Source of the DNA: Novipirellula caenicola
Lineage (GTDB): Bacteria > Planctomycetota > Planctomycetia > Pirellulales > Pirellulaceae
Direction of reading: 5' to 3'
Assembly (NCBI RefSeq): GCF_039545035.1
Contig: NZ_BAABRO010000013.1
Location: 186,001-250,000 of the forward strand
Length of the DNA stretch: 64,000 nt
Below, in pieces: positions 48,587-59,252 of this stretch (positions are counted from its first letter, which is position 1; every line of letters begins with the position of its first letter). The position numbers were made by a program, and so were the translations under genes. The notes under the pieces were generated by a model. The model did no database searches, had not been told where the DNA came from, and saw nothing but the letters and a program-made list of their open reading frames with translations.

Positions 48587-49549
48587 ATGATCAATCCAGT
48601 GCTTGCCGAACCGCGAACAAACAAGACCACCGTCGCTGCGCCGCTGCTGACGTTGTTCACGGTACTGAAACCGTTCGAAGGTGAAGCGGACACGCACCAA
48701 CGCAACGCAATTGCAAGCTGGCAGGCGTTGCAACCGCAAGTTGAGATTATTCTGTTTTCGGATTCGGACATTCCAGCCGACATTCACCTGAAATTCCAAT
48801 GTCATCACACCCGCAAAACGAACGAGCATGGCACTCCGCTGTTGGATGATGTTTTTCGCATCGCCGCGTCCGAGGGGCGAGGGGCCGCCAGAGCATTCGT
48901 CAACGCCGACATCATTCTGGACCATCGATTTGTTCAAGCCACCAAGCGGTTGATCCAATCCGAGTGGAAGTCTTGGCTTGCGATCGGGCAGCGAACAGAG
49001 TACGAAATGCCCGCCGATGTCGATCACGCCAACGACGATTGGATTGCCGAGTGTTTTAAAAAAATTGAGTCCGATGGGACCGGTGCTTCGATCGTCTGCA
49101 AAGACTATTTCGTGTTCCCCGCCGATCTGTACCAAGACATTCCCGCATTTGCGATCGGGCGAGGCAATTGAGACAACTGGATGGTCTGGCAGAGCAAAAC
49201 GTCACAAATCCCCGTGGTGGATATCAGCAAAGCCGCGCCGGTGATCCACCAAAAACATGGCTACTCGCACGTCACCGGCGGCCGCATGTCGGTCTATGTC
49301 AGCGGCCCCGAAGCCCGCGAAAACCAACGACTCGCAGGTGGGCGAAACCTGATCTCCGGCAGCACGCCCGATTGGCGAATGGATGAAGCGGCAATCCACA
49401 AGGTCCGGTTTGGGGTGTTGCAGTTTGGTAAGGACCTGTTCCGTTTCGCGCGACTGCTAGGCAACATGGCCGGATTGTCGTTGATCGCTCTGCGATCAAA
49501 CGCGTCGGATTGCAAAGCGATCCACGACAATCACTCACCGGGCGGCTAG
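48587..49549 (+). pseudogene. Glycosyltransferase-like gene interrupted by an in-frame UGA
   Basis: Reading starts at the ATG at 48587, directly after the GT8 stop, and meets TGA at 49169-49171 (codon 195). The same frame continues for another 125 codons to TAG at 49547. Both sides look like one protein: a GT-A-like domain (VLKPFEGEADTHQRNAIASW, FVNADIILDHRFVQA, CKDYFVFPADLYQD) and, after the stop, DNWMVWQSKTSQIP and HQKHGYSHVTGG. The local reading is GRGN-stop-DNW, where a tryptophan (TGG) would fit, so one G-to-A change explains it. It could be a dead gene, a sequencing error, or rarely readthrough. If read through, the protein has 320 residues. I see no selenocysteine signal. Confidence 0.75.
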
Positions 49550-49597
49550 CCTCCCCCCAAAAAAAATACCTTCATCGGCACGAAATGAGTTTTTCAT

Positions 49598-49677
49598 GTA
49601 GCGGTGCGGCGCAAGCCGCCCGGTTGAATTTGAACGTCTTACTCGCTGCAACCGGACGGCTTGCGCCGTACCGCTAC
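49598..49677. repeat. GTAG-bounded palindromic element (GTAGCGGTGCGGCG family)
   Basis: 80 bp. Arms of 28 bp (49598-49625 and 49650-49677) match at 26 positions; the left begins GTAGCGGTGCGGCGCAAGCC, the right ends CCGCTAC. It lies between the interrupted gene and the next glycosyltransferase, both on the plus strand, so the hairpin could weaken read-through or protect mRNA ends. Confidence 0.93.
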
Positions 49678-49724
49678 CCAGCCGATGACATTGAACAAAC
49701 TCCGTTGACCATTCTTTGGCACGC

Positions 49725-51032
49725 ATGATCTCCTTTACCCAATTCGCGATACTGCTCGGATCGACGCTTGTCGTCTGGTCGCTGGTGCACTTTGCCGTGG
49801 CTTGGTTCTTCGAAGCCCAAATCGTTCGCAAACGGTTGGCGACATCTGATGATACACCGGATTGCAGCTTCGCTCCCAAAGCTTCGGTGCTGATGTCGCT
49901 GCGGGGGTGTGACCCAAGGCTAATGTTGAATCTGCGAGGTTTGCTCGGCCAAGCCTACCATGACTTTGAGATCATCGTGGTGATCGACAGCCGCCAAGAT
50001 CCAGCTTGGCAAGTGGCACAGGAGGTCAAATCGACCGACGACACTGCCGACCGCTTGAAAATCTTTGAGTTGCAGGAGCCCTCGTCGACTTGCAGTCTAA
50101 AATGCAGTTCCTTAGTGCAGGCGGCACAGCAAATCCGCAGCGATGGTGAAGTGGTGGTGCTGGTCGACGCCGACGTCGTTCCTTACCCGAATTGGCTGCG
50201 TGATGCAGTGCGACCACTCGTGATTCCCCAAATCGGCGTCGTGACAGGAAACCAGTGGTACGCTCCTGAAAGCACGGATACGGGGGGCATCGACACCGGT
50301 TCGCTGCTACGCAGCATCTGGAATTCGGGGGCGATTGCAGCGACGGCGATCAATGCCAACCCATGGGCGGGTACGTGTGCGATGCGGCTTGCGGATTTGA
50401 AGCGATCCGGGCTGATCGAAAAATGGACGACCTCGGTCGTCGATGATGGACCGATCAAACCGGCATTTGATCGACTCGGACTACAAGTCTACTTTGCCCC
50501 CCAATTGATCATGGTAAACCGAGATCAATGCACGCAGGCCTTCGCCGGGCGATATGTGACGCGGATGTTAACATGGTCTCGGATCTATGAGAAAACGTTC
50601 CTCAACACGGTGGTGCACGCGGTGGCGTTGGTGACGTTATTGGCAAGTTCGATGACCGTCTTCGCAATCGCCTTGTTGAGCGGAAACGCCATTGCAGCAT
50701 CGTCGATGGGATTGTCGATGCTGATTTCCAATCTTGTCATGTTCGCCGGCTTCCGATCCACCGAGCGTGCGGTCCGTCACGCGATTCGCTGCCGCAGCGA
50801 TGAGCCCCCAATGGCACCGATGGGATTGGCAACGTCGTTGCGAGTCTTTTGGTTGATTCCGATCTGCCAAGTGGCTCACGTCTACTGGACGATCAAAGCA
50901 ATTTTCGCACGCCAAGCAGAGTGGCGAAATATCACCTACCGATTGCATCCACAACAGCGAGTCGAAATGGTGGCCTACCAACCTTTTGTCGCCGACGCGA
51001 CCATCTGCATGGCACCCCAGCGGTCGATTTAA
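49725..51032 (+). CDS. Membrane glycosyltransferase, GT2 (paralogue of 37837 gene)
   Basis: 435 residues from the ATG at 49725. An N-terminal span (FAILLGSTLVVWSLVHFAVAW) precedes a GT-A domain with PKASVLMSLRGCDPRLMLNL, the metal-binding VVLVDADVVPYPNWL and the acidic VVDDGPIKPAFDRLGL, then two or more C-terminal spans. Layout and several blocks match the enzyme encoded at 37837 (LRG-x-DP, TCSLKCSS, TGN-x-WY), so the two arose by duplication and probably act in sequence or on different acceptors, with a lipid acceptor favoured by the ceramide-glucosyltransferase-like design. One base separates its stop from the next start. Confidence 0.87.
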   Translation: MISFTQFAILLGSTLVVWSLVHFAVAWFFEAQIVRKRLATSDDTPDCSFAPKASVLMSLRGCDPRLMLNLRGLLGQAYHDFEIIVVIDSRQDPAWQVAQEVKSTDDTADRLKIFELQEPSSTCSLKCSSLVQAAQQIRSDGEVVVLVDADVVPYPNWLRDAVRPLVIPQIGVVTGNQWYAPESTDTGGIDTGSLLRSIWNSGAIAATAINANPWAGTCAMRLADLKRSGLIEKWTTSVVDDGPIKPAFDRLGLQVYFAPQLIMVNRDQCTQAFAGRYVTRMLTWSRIYEKTFLNTVVHAVALVTLLASSMTVFAIALLSGNAIAASSMGLSMLISNLVMFAGFRSTERAVRHAIRCRSDEPPMAPMGLATSLRVFWLIPICQVAHVYWTIKAIFARQAEWRNITYRLHPQQRVEMVAYQPFVADATICMAPQRSI

Positions 51033-51033
51033 T

Positions 51034-51732
51034 ATGATGCACCACCCCATCCTCGTTTGTGGTTGTCCTGGATCGGGCACCAGTCTATTGGCAAAGATGC
51101 TCCGACACAGCGGTGTGTTTCTAGGCGCGGACGCGGGTCCGATAAATGATCGCAAGTTTCATGAATCGGTAAGTTTCCGAGACGCGAACAATCGAATCTT
51201 GTCCTCCACGATTGACTTTCCCCATTCGCCAAAGGGAGTCATACAATTTCGCAAACACAACGAACGAATGTCCGCCAATCTCGACACAATCCTGCGGTCG
51301 ATCGATGCCGCAGCGATCCAGCAACGGTTCTGGGGTGCCGAAGACCGCGACCAGCCTTGGGGTTGGAAGGACCCTCGTAATTCGGCAACCGCTTTGGTTT
51401 GGAAATCGCATTTCCCGGATTTACGAATCCTGATGCTCGAGCGTCAATGGCGTAAGAGTGTCGCGACCGAGCGAGCGAATAGTCTTGCCGGCGAGTGGTT
51501 CCGCAAACAATCATGTGCCGACATCCGCCACCTGTACCAAAACCCGGTTGGCATTGATCGAGCGGACATCATCTACGTCGACTTTGATCGTTTAATCGCA
51601 AGCGGCGACGAGTTGAATGCAACACTCACGGCCCTCGGTTTGGATCATCACCGCGTCGAGAATTTCCAAGGTTTCTCAGCCAAAGTCGGTCTGGAATCTC
51701 CATCGCAGTGGGTCAGAGCGAATCGAGCTTAG
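51034..51732 (+). CDS. Sulfotransferase-like protein
   Basis: 232 residues from the first of two ATGs at 51034, one base after the previous stop, hence the same transcript. The phosphosulfate loop reads ILVCGCPGSGTSLLAKMLRH (residues 6-25), and WGWKDPRNSATALVW and LRILMLERQWRKSVAT follow where the 3'-phosphate site falls in the family. It is shorter and clearly of a different subfamily from the sulfotransferase at 43470, so the product may be sulfated at two positions. The convergent palindrome behind it could end the transcript. Confidence 0.82.
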   Translation: MMHHPILVCGCPGSGTSLLAKMLRHSGVFLGADAGPINDRKFHESVSFRDANNRILSSTIDFPHSPKGVIQFRKHNERMSANLDTILRSIDAAAIQQRFWGAEDRDQPWGWKDPRNSATALVWKSHFPDLRILMLERQWRKSVATERANSLAGEWFRKQSCADIRHLYQNPVGIDRADIIYVDFDRLIASGDELNATLTALGLDHHRVENFQGFSAKVGLESPSQWVRANRA

Positions 51733-51772
51733 ATCCATCCCCCCGGAATGCGGATGCAAAGCGAGGGAGGGA

Positions 51773-51825
51773 GTGGATCTTGCTAAAGGTCCTCATGACG
51801 CGGGATCTTTAGCAAGATCCACTAC
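51773..51825. repeat. Palindromic element (GTGGATCTTGCTAAAG family)
   Basis: Arm 51773-51788 (GTGGATCTTGCTAAAG) is perfectly inverted at 51807-51822, and the right end extends to CACTAC (51825). It sits between two convergent genes; its CTAC holds the TAG stop of the minus-strand glycosyltransferase. A diverged relative is at 55013-55095. It may act as a two-way terminator, though no T-run is present. Confidence 0.9.
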
Positions 51826-52922
51826 CTAGAAGTTCGTTGTTTTGGTTTTGGTCCGGGCAAAGATGTGTAGATCGGCGACTGAATCAGCCGCTGGATGAAC
51901 GTCTCGGTGGACCACAAATGTTCTTTTCGCTGCTGCAGGTATGCGGCGGTTTCTCGGATCAGTTCATTGTTTCGCAACTTGTCCGCAGCTTCCCGCAAAT
52001 CATCGAAGTAAAAGGGGTAGTCGTCCCCGAGATACTCTCGAACGGCGGGCAGCGGATTCGTCAGCACTGGGGTACCACGGGCAATGCATTCGACAATCGA
52101 ATTGTTCGCATTGGCCTGCCACAAACCGACCAACATGATGTTTTTGCAAAGCAGTTCGTCGAACGCTTCGTTGGATAATCGCGGAGGACACTTCACACGC
52201 ACCAGCCGCCGTTTTCGCATGCCTTCACAACCGACCGCACGCTGATGATCAAAGCCACCACCGGTTAGCCAGATGCGGCGAAAACCTCGAACGGGCAACT
52301 CATAGATTGGATAAAACCGTCTCAGCCAACACCCCAACTGGACAATCGCTTTTCGCCGGTTGGCTTCGTACGCTTGAAACGAAAACTGCGGTACCGCCAA
52401 CTCCGTCGGCAATCGAAGCACTTCGATGGGGACGGTCAAGCGTTCGCGAAGCTGAGTGGCCACGTGTTCCGAGAGCGTGAAAATCCCTCGGCAATACGGC
52501 AGACTCAAACTCAAATTAGGATGGTAATTCAACAGGAATTCAAGGTCCGAGCGTCCGCCATGCACCGCAGCCATGTGCGGCGGTGCTTCAAACGTTTGGT
52601 GAGCGACTCCGATCCATGGCTTGCGAAACGGACCGATCTGAAACATCGCATCTTCGAGTTCGCCAAGAAAGAGACATTCCCCCTCGGGATGAAGCAGTTG
52701 CTCGGCCACCGCGGCCTGAACGTGGCCCCATCCACTGCGGTGATGAGCCCACCGCACGGTGATGGGCGAAGTCAAACGTCGATCGGCGACACTCGCGGGT
52801 GGTGCTTGCGATACGTTGCTATCGCTGCGGGGTTGTGTCATGGAAACCGATGAAGCGTTTGGGGGGGCAGCATGATTTGCCGAGGACAGCACCGATTCGT
52901 TTCGTTGCGATTGATTCGTCAC
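51822..52922 (-). CDS. GT-B-type glycosyltransferase
   Basis: 366 residues from a GTG at 52922. The first 45 residues are Ser/Ala/Asn-rich and probably disordered. The rest resembles GT-B enzymes: ITVRWAHHRSGWGHVQAAVA at the acceptor loop, LTVPIEVLRLPTEL, and a C-terminal lobe with LVGLWQANANNSIVECIARG, TPVLTNPLPAVREYLGDDYP, where the Glu in VECIARGTPV contacts the nucleotide sugar. It begins 3 bp after the MacB-type gene stop, so it is the last gene of the export operon, which ties export to sugar transfer. The stop codon lies in the end of a palindromic repeat. Confidence 0.82.
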   Translation of the reverse strand: MTNQSQRNESVLSSANHAAPPNASSVSMTQPRSDSNVSQAPPASVADRRLTSPITVRWAHHRSGWGHVQAAVAEQLLHPEGECLFLGELEDAMFQIGPFRKPWIGVAHQTFEAPPHMAAVHGGRSDLEFLLNYHPNLSLSLPYCRGIFTLSEHVATQLRERLTVPIEVLRLPTELAVPQFSFQAYEANRRKAIVQLGCWLRRFYPIYELPVRGFRRIWLTGGGFDHQRAVGCEGMRKRRLVRVKCPPRLSNEAFDELLCKNIMLVGLWQANANNSIVECIARGTPVLTNPLPAVREYLGDDYPFYFDDLREAADKLRNNELIRETAAYLQQRKEHLWSTETFIQRLIQSPIYTSLPGPKPKQRTSR

Positions 52923-52925
52923 GAC

Positions 52926-54983
<2,058 letters not shown>

Positions 54984-55012
54984 GCGTGCGGCTCCGGGTA
55001 GGGTTGTTACGA

Positions 55013-55095
55013 GTCGTGGATCTTGCCAAAGACCCTTCGAGAGGAATCGAGGAATGAGGAGTCTTTGCCACGGGATCTCTAGCGAGATCCACGAC
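55013..55095. repeat. Palindromic element (GTCGTGGATCTTGCC family)
   Basis: 83 bp in the gap between the adaptor and MacB-type genes. The ends GTCGTGGATCT and AGATCCACGAC are inverse; inner arms TTGCCAAAGAC and GTCTTTGCCA add a second stem, with a small CTCTAGCGAG hairpin on the right. It is a relative of the 51773 element with an A-to-C change in the terminal tetranucleotide (GTCG instead of GTAG). Within an operon it may set the ratio of the two messages. Confidence 0.85.
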
Positions 55096-55103
55096 GAGGA
55101 ACG

Positions 55104-56366
55104 TTAACGCAGTGTTTTTGCGGTTGGAATGATTCGGGCTAGCGTGGTGCGTTTCACTTCACCGACCACGACCGGCAACGCTTCTTCGAATCCTTCGCCG
55201 ACGACCTCGGTTTGCACTCCGTCATCGATACCAACTCGAACAGGCAGAGGACGCACTTTTCCGTTTTCGCTTGGCACCCACACATAGGCAGACTCGCCCT
55301 CGGTTGGACCATTTGGATCCTCGCTCGACACGATTGAATCTGTGGCGACGGCTTGTTCCATTTGTTCCGCACCGGGCCACCACTGCAGCGCCCCGGTGGG
55401 TACCAACCAGGCTTGATTTCGCCGGATGATTTCAAATTCAACATCCGCGGTCATGTGCGGCATCAGTTCGACATCGGGAGGATCAATCGCGACGATCACG
55501 TCGTAGGTGACAAAGTTGCCATGCATGCGAGCGTTGAGCAGAATCTCTTCGACACGTCCTGTCATCTCATGATCGCGATAGGCGTCGACGGAAAAGGTCG
55601 CTGGTTGTCCCAACCGAACTTTGCCGATGTCACTTTCACTGACCGACGCACGGATCCTCATTTGGTCGAGGTCTTTGGCCAGTAGAAACAGGCCTGGATG
55701 ACCAATATTGACGTACTGACCAAGATTGGCTCGTCGATCGATCACCACGCCATCAATCGGCGAGCGCACGATCGTTTTCGACAAGCTGATTTGGGCATGG
55801 TTCACTTCGGCGGCAACTTGATCAAGCTTGGCTTGGCCCACCGCCAACTGCGCCGCTGCCATTTCATTGGCCGTCACGATCTCGTCATAGTCGCTTTGTG
55901 CATTCGTGTCTCGAAGTCGATCCGCGCGTTCGAGCGTTCGGCGAGCCTGCTCGAGTTGAGCCTGCAAGCGAGCGATGTCCGCTTGGGCGAGACGATAGGC
56001 CGCTTTGGCTTTCTGTAATGCGATTTCGTATTGTTGTGGATCGAGTTCAAACAGCACGGTGCCTTTTTTGACCCGCGATCCCACGCCGATCGATTTCTCG
56101 GGGTTGCCGGCGTCGGTTCCAAACTGCACGATTTTCCCGGCGACATCGGGTCCCACTTGCACCACTTCTTCCGGTTCGATCGTCCCCGTCGTGCCCACCG
56201 TAATCACGAGGTCGCGTCGCTGGACATTCACCGTTCGCAATTCAGGCAGCTGGTCGCTTACGCTTATCCACCGCCAAGCGACCAACCCAACCAGCACACA
56301 TCCGGTCACCAAGAATCCGACGACGAGGCGAAGTAAGAACGATTTTTTTCTTGCGGGTTGACTCAC
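55104..56366 (-). CDS. MacA-type periplasmic adaptor (membrane fusion protein)
   Basis: 420 residues from a GTG at 56366 that overlaps the preceding stop as GTGA. One N-terminal anchor (FLLRLVVGFLVTGCVLVGLVAW), then the barrel-sandwich halves VGTTGTIEPEEVVQVGPDVA and SKTIVRSPIDGVVIDRRANLGQ enclosing an alpha-helical hairpin (about 130-205, AQADIARLQAQLEQARRTL), then a beta-barrel and membrane-proximal domain. Adaptors of this type join MacB to TolC. It lies between the two ABC transporter genes, and the hairpin length suits a tripartite pump. The likely partner channel is the TolC lipoprotein encoded at 39301. Confidence 0.94.
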   Translation of the reverse strand: MSQPARKKSFLLRLVVGFLVTGCVLVGLVAWRWISVSDQLPELRTVNVQRRDLVITVGTTGTIEPEEVVQVGPDVAGKIVQFGTDAGNPEKSIGVGSRVKKGTVLFELDPQQYEIALQKAKAAYRLAQADIARLQAQLEQARRTLERADRLRDTNAQSDYDEIVTANEMAAAQLAVGQAKLDQVAAEVNHAQISLSKTIVRSPIDGVVIDRRANLGQYVNIGHPGLFLLAKDLDQMRIRASVSESDIGKVRLGQPATFSVDAYRDHEMTGRVEEILLNARMHGNFVTYDVIVAIDPPDVELMPHMTADVEFEIIRRNQAWLVPTGALQWWPGAEQMEQAVATDSIVSSEDPNGPTEGESAYVWVPSENGKVRPLPVRVGIDDGVQTEVVGEGFEEALPVVVGEVKRTTLARIIPTAKTLR

Positions 56367-57985
56367 GCTGCGATCCTTTGGGTTCGTTCTCGGTCGACTT
56401 GTCCATCGACCAGCTTCACGACGCGATCGGCCGCAAAGAAGTAGCGATCATCGTGGGTAATCGCCACCACGGCTCGGCCATTTCGGGTCAATTCAGGAAC
56501 AATCTCGCGGTAAAAGATCTCTTTGAACGTGGGATCCTGTTCGGCCGCCCACTCATCAAACACGAACACGGGTCGCTGATCCAAACATGCGACCAACATC
56601 GCCAGCCGTTTGTGTTGGCCACGAGAAAGCTTGTTCGTTTGCAACATGCCGGTTTCAAAATCCACCTTGTCTTCGATCCCCAACAGCCGCGTCCAATGTC
56701 GCAGCAGCATTGGATTCGGATCGATCCCCATCAATCGATCAAACAAGTGGCCTTCGACAAAGACAGAGGAAAAGAGTTGGCGGTAGTCGCCCATTGCGGA
56801 TTCATCAATGACTTGATTGTCCACCAGGATATCGCCGGAATGGGGTGGATACAGTCCGGTCAAAATTTTGGCGAGCGTCGTTTTACCACTGCCGTTGCCA
56901 CCGACAATGAACAGGACTTCCCCAGGCAAAACCTGCAGGTCAATCGGCCCTAGATGAAACCCTTCTTCATCATCGTTGGGTGAATGATAGGTATAGGAAA
57001 CCGACTGCAGCGAGATCGACCGAAACCCCGTCTCGGTCGATGCAACCGGGGGCGCAAGTGCGGGGTCAATCATCAACCCCAGCGCGTTGATCTTCTGTAA
57101 TGAAATCGCTGCACGGTTCAGCGCCGGTAACCAACCGAGAATGCTGTCCAATGGACTGGTCAAATATAAAATCGTCAGCGTATAGCCCATTAGCGTTTCT
57201 GGCGTCACGGTCCACAGACGAGGCCATACGAAAAGTAGCAAACCGATCCCAATGAATAGCGAAAGCCGGCCCCAAGTGTGTGCTCCGCCAAGGATATCAG
57301 TCCCCTTGATCAACCGTTCTCGCATCGATGTATCTGCTGGCAACAACACGTCGTAGATAAATTCGACACAGCGGCGGTTGTTGGCTTTTAATTCTTTGAT
57401 GCCAAAGACCATCGCTTGCAGCTGCTTGCTGACTTCGTCGCGATCTTCGCGGGCTTGCCGCAGATGATAATTCGCCCAATGCAGTCCCGTTAGATAGCTT
57501 GCAATCGCCAGCGATCCCATCAACACGGTGCAGATGGCAAGCGGAAACGAAAGACTCGCCAAATAGCCGATTCCGCTGATCAGCACCATCGCACTAGCAC
57601 AAACCGAGGGAAAGTTTGAAAGCGCCCCGGTGATCGCTCCCACATCGCCTTGCAACATGCCGAGCAAACGATGAGGCCCCACTTGTTCCAGATCAGGCAA
57701 GGGTGCCGCCATGATCCGGTTGCACAATTCGAACTGCAATCGCGCGGCGGTGGACTGAGACAATCGCGTCAGAATGCACTTCGAGAGGACTTGCAGCACC
57801 AAGACCGAAACACAAGCGGCAATGAACAGCGTGGGCAGAACCGCGGACGGAGTGTTTTGAGTACTAAACGACCGATGAATCAGCGTGATCAGCCCCAACG
57901 TGGCCAATCCGCTAGCGCCCCCCAGGACGATCGACGCCAAACTCGCTTTCCACGAAGATCGCAACATCAGGAAAAAGAGATTCAT
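56363..57985 (-). CDS. Cyclic-peptide-export-type ABC transporter (SyrD/PvdE family)
   Basis: 540 residues from the ATG at 57985, which gives the family's usual MNLFFLMLRSSWKASLASIV start; the open frame reaches 58147 but the extension is not conserved-looking. Six spans (residues about 10-310) precede an ATPase domain with Walker A VGGNGSGKTTLAKIL, an atypical signature NKLSRGQHKRLAMLVACL and Walker B VFVFDEWAAEQDP. The SRGQHKRLA signature and DEWAA are marks of the SyrD/PvdE branch, which carries siderophore precursors and lipopeptides over the inner membrane. First gene of a four-gene operon with the MacA-type, MacB-type and a glycosyltransferase gene; overlap GTGA with the next. Confidence 0.94.
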   Translation of the reverse strand: MNLFFLMLRSSWKASLASIVLGGASGLATLGLITLIHRSFSTQNTPSAVLPTLFIAACVSVLVLQVLSKCILTRLSQSTAARLQFELCNRIMAAPLPDLEQVGPHRLLGMLQGDVGAITGALSNFPSVCASAMVLISGIGYLASLSFPLAICTVLMGSLAIASYLTGLHWANYHLRQAREDRDEVSKQLQAMVFGIKELKANNRRCVEFIYDVLLPADTSMRERLIKGTDILGGAHTWGRLSLFIGIGLLLFVWPRLWTVTPETLMGYTLTILYLTSPLDSILGWLPALNRAAISLQKINALGLMIDPALAPPVASTETGFRSISLQSVSYTYHSPNDDEEGFHLGPIDLQVLPGEVLFIVGGNGSGKTTLAKILTGLYPPHSGDILVDNQVIDESAMGDYRQLFSSVFVEGHLFDRLMGIDPNPMLLRHWTRLLGIEDKVDFETGMLQTNKLSRGQHKRLAMLVACLDQRPVFVFDEWAAEQDPTFKEIFYREIVPELTRNGRAVVAITHDDRYFFAADRVVKLVDGQVDRERTQRIAA

Positions 57986-58318
57986 GGCGACTGATCCCTC
58001 GTGCGAGCAATGACGTTCATAGGTCTCGATAAAGGGTTCGGTTTTATGGGGCAGTAACGAAAACAGCGACGACAATCCGAAGGGGTGATGTAGCAAAGCC
58101 AACCGCAAATCCCAATAGCAATTGGCAAATGTGAGGCTAGGGGACATGGGAGGGCATGCAAAACCTTGTAAACTTGCAAAGCTCTAGGAATCAGCATCTG
58201 CCAATCCGTTCAGCCCAGCCAGCCAAGAATCTTGCTGGCGTCTGCTTTCGATTGGCCGCAAAACAAACACGATAGAATCGCCGAGTCGACTACGAGTAAC
58301 ACAGGACCAGGAAACCTC
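57986..58318. other. Divergent intergenic region, export operon / GDSL esterase
   Basis: 333 bp between divergent starts. It should hold the promoter of the four-gene export operon. I see only a short inverted pair (GCAAAACCTTGTAAACTTGCAAAG near 58160, overlapping in part with TTTGCA/TGCAAA) and nothing that can be named with confidence. The minus-strand frame stays open here but lacks any recognisable sequence. Confidence 0.35.
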
Positions 58319-59104
58319 ATGATGATGCATCGAAACACCCACTCGCTAACTCGCTGGATTGCTATGCTCGCCTTGCTGGCCAGCGTTGCCCATTTGCCGT
58401 CCGCCGCGACGGCGGCGGATGCATTTACGATTTTCATGATCGGCGACTCGACGATGGCCGACAAACCGCTGATCCCCGAAAATCCCGAGCGAGGCTGGGG
58501 ACAATTGCTGCCGCTCTATTTCAATCCCAATGTCACGATCGATAACCACGCCACGAATGGACGCAGTTCAAAGAGTTTTCGTAGCGAAGGACGCTGGGAT
58601 GGGGTGCTGCAGCGGATTCAGCCGGGCGACTATGTGATCATTCAGTTCGGACACAACGACGAAAAATCCGATCAAGCTCGCCACACCGATCCGTTCGGCA
58701 GCTACACCGAAAATCTACGGCGTTATGCGAAAGAAGCGAGTGAACTCGGCGCGATTCCCATTCTGGCGACGCCCGTCGTGCGACGAGTTTTCGACGACAA
58801 AGGGGTACTGCAACCTACCCACGGCGAGTATCCCGAAGCGGTTCGCAAGCTCGCCAACGAGATCGACGTGCCGCTGTTGGACATGACGCTTCGATCGCGT
58901 GAACTACTCAAACGGCTTGGCAAAGCGAGATCGGAGCAACTGTTCATCTGGACGGTTCCAGGCGAATACAGTCGCTTTCCCGAGGGCAACTCGGACAACA
59001 CTCATTTCAATGCACTCGGCGCGACCCGGATGTGCGACTTGGCCGTCGCCGAAATCCAAGCCAAGGTCCCCGAGTTGGCGGCACATTTGAAGGGCAGCCG
59101 CTAA
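58319..59104 (+). CDS. Secreted GDSL/SGNH hydrolase (rhamnogalacturonan-acetylesterase-like)
   Basis: 261 residues from the first of three ATGs at 58319, with GGAAAC just upstream and a signal peptide (IAMLALLASVAHLPSAATA). All four SGNH blocks are present: MIGDSTMAD with nucleophile Ser44, NHATNGRSSKSF for the oxyanion glycine, QFGHNDEKSD for the asparagine, and DNTHFNALGA for the aspartate-histidine pair. This block set is typical of esterases that remove acetyl groups from rhamnogalacturonan and related polysaccharides in the periplasm or outside. It is convergent with the GH15-like gene, a palindromic repeat array lying between. Confidence 0.92.
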   Translation: MMMHRNTHSLTRWIAMLALLASVAHLPSAATAADAFTIFMIGDSTMADKPLIPENPERGWGQLLPLYFNPNVTIDNHATNGRSSKSFRSEGRWDGVLQRIQPGDYVIIQFGHNDEKSDQARHTDPFGSYTENLRRYAKEASELGAIPILATPVVRRVFDDKGVLQPTHGEYPEAVRKLANEIDVPLLDMTLRSRELLKRLGKARSEQLFIWTVPGEYSRFPEGNSDNTHFNALGATRMCDLAVAEIQAKVPELAAHLKGSR

Positions 59105-59122
59105 CAGCATATTTGCTTCCCT

Positions 59123-59252
59123 GTAGTGGACAAGGCAACGAGTCCCGTCGTGGTTTGAGTCGCGGAGACTCGTTGCCTCGTCCACTACGATGATGCGGGA
59201 CTCGTTGCCTCGTCCACTACGGTGATGCGGGACTCGTTGCCTCGTCCACTAC
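59123..59252. repeat. GTAG-bounded palindrome with three tandem right arms
   Basis: One left arm (59123-59145, GTAGTGGACAAGGCAACGAG) faces three right arms ending at 59188, 59220 and 59252, exactly 32 bp apart, each ending TCCACTAC. The spacing looks like slippage of a 32-bp unit. It belongs to the 23563 family. The last CTAC holds the TAG stop of the minus-strand GH15-like gene. It is not a CRISPR, as there are no unique spacers. Confidence 0.93.

Noticed and set aside
49169-49171. UGA read as selenocysteine
   Set aside because: The position suits tryptophan, the family is not redox-active, and no stem-loop of the expected kind is apparent directly after the codon.
57986-58147. N-terminal extension of the SyrD/PvdE-type exporter
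   Set aside because: Family members start at the MNLFFLMLRSSW-type sequence, and the extension has no plausible fold.
59123-59252. CRISPR-like regular spacing (32 bp)
   Set aside because: The whole 32-bp unit repeats without unique spacers, and the arms are inverse to an upstream copy; it is an expanded palindrome.
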